Assembly: GCA_021794335.1 (NCBI GenBank)
Contig: JAJYQZ010000004.1
Location: forward strand, 1-5,435
DNA length: 5,435 nt
Source: a bacterium
GTDB lineage: Bacteria > SZUA-79 > Acidulodesulfobacterales > Acidulodesulfobacteraceae
Direction of reading: 5' to 3'
Positions 5,365 through 5,435 of this stretch are shown here, in pieces. A model generated the notes under the pieces. That model was given only the letters and a program-made list of their open reading frames with translations, was not told the DNA's origin and made no database searches. Made by a program: the position numbers and the translations under genes. The first letter of the stretch is position 1, and each line of letters begins with the position of its first letter.

Positions 5365-5435
5365 CATAAAATTTTAAAATAAACACGGCGGCGAATAATA
5401 TTACGGCTGAAAGTACTATAAAATATAAAATAGAA
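5357..5435 (-). CDS. C-terminal end of a probable membrane protein (partial)
   Basis: On the minus strand one frame is open from the right edge (first full codon 5432-5434) to TAA at 5357-5359, 25 codons. The translation is strongly hydrophobic, containing LYFIVLSAVILFAA and then a short tail ending KFYEY, which looks like a final transmembrane helix with a charged tail. GCC, GTA and GTG codons for Ala and Val resemble usage in the other genes here. The gene would be convergent with the barrel gene, its stop 26 bp away. The fragment is short, so this is a probable call with no family assignment. Confidence 0.5.
   Translation of the reverse strand, partial: SILYFIVLSAVILFAAVFILKFYEY

Overview
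The window is AT-rich DNA from a Gram-negative bacterium: it encodes a signal-peptide-bearing outer-membrane beta-barrel protein and an inner-membrane c-di-GMP enzyme. The visible promoters are sigma70-type and the terminators are hairpin plus T-run. I cannot assign a lineage from sequence alone. An AT-rich deltaproteobacterium-like group would fit, but that is a guess.

Layout, left to right. (1) Positions 1-708 hold the C-terminal part of a trehalose-6-phosphate phosphatase (otsB) whose start lies outside the window. (2) Positions 709-1232 hold no protein gene but are densely structured. A near-consensus promoter (747-775) is followed by a strong intrinsic terminator (831-868), which together define a candidate small RNA of about 87 nt carrying an anti-Shine-Dalgarno CCUCCU stretch. 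Next come a separate 10-bp hairpin (889-923) and a 177-bp MITE-like element (947-1123) with perfect 13-bp terminal inverted repeats and a 5-bp target-site duplication. The MITE-like element encloses a pair of dRS3-like GC-rich hairpins. (3) A TTGACA-17-TATACT promoter, whose -35 box overlaps the right-hand target-site duplication, reads into tRNA-Asn(GTT) at 1233-1308. (4) Convergent to it, 1373-3367 (minus) encodes a two-TM GGDEF-EAL protein with an intact EAL phosphodiesterase site, a preserved RxxD I-site and a GEDEF variant of the GGDEF signature. (5) A divergent promoter region (3368-3605) separates it from a secreted protein of unknown family (3606-4406), which ends in about six Q/N/M-rich decapeptide repeats. 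(6) After a terminator, 4522-5331 encodes a MetA-pathway-type outer-membrane barrel. (7) The right edge holds the last 25 codons of a probable membrane protein on the minus strand, convergent with the barrel gene across an 11-bp AT-rich hairpin.

How the parts may relate (inference): the GGDEF-EAL enzyme probably lowers c-di-GMP in response to a periplasmic signal and perhaps to GTP. The two exported proteins to its right are envelope or surface proteins, but nothing in the sequence proves that c-di-GMP controls them. The most unusual material is the noncoding 750-1170 segment (candidate sRNA, MITE-like element, tRNA promoter) and the repeat tail of the secreted protein.
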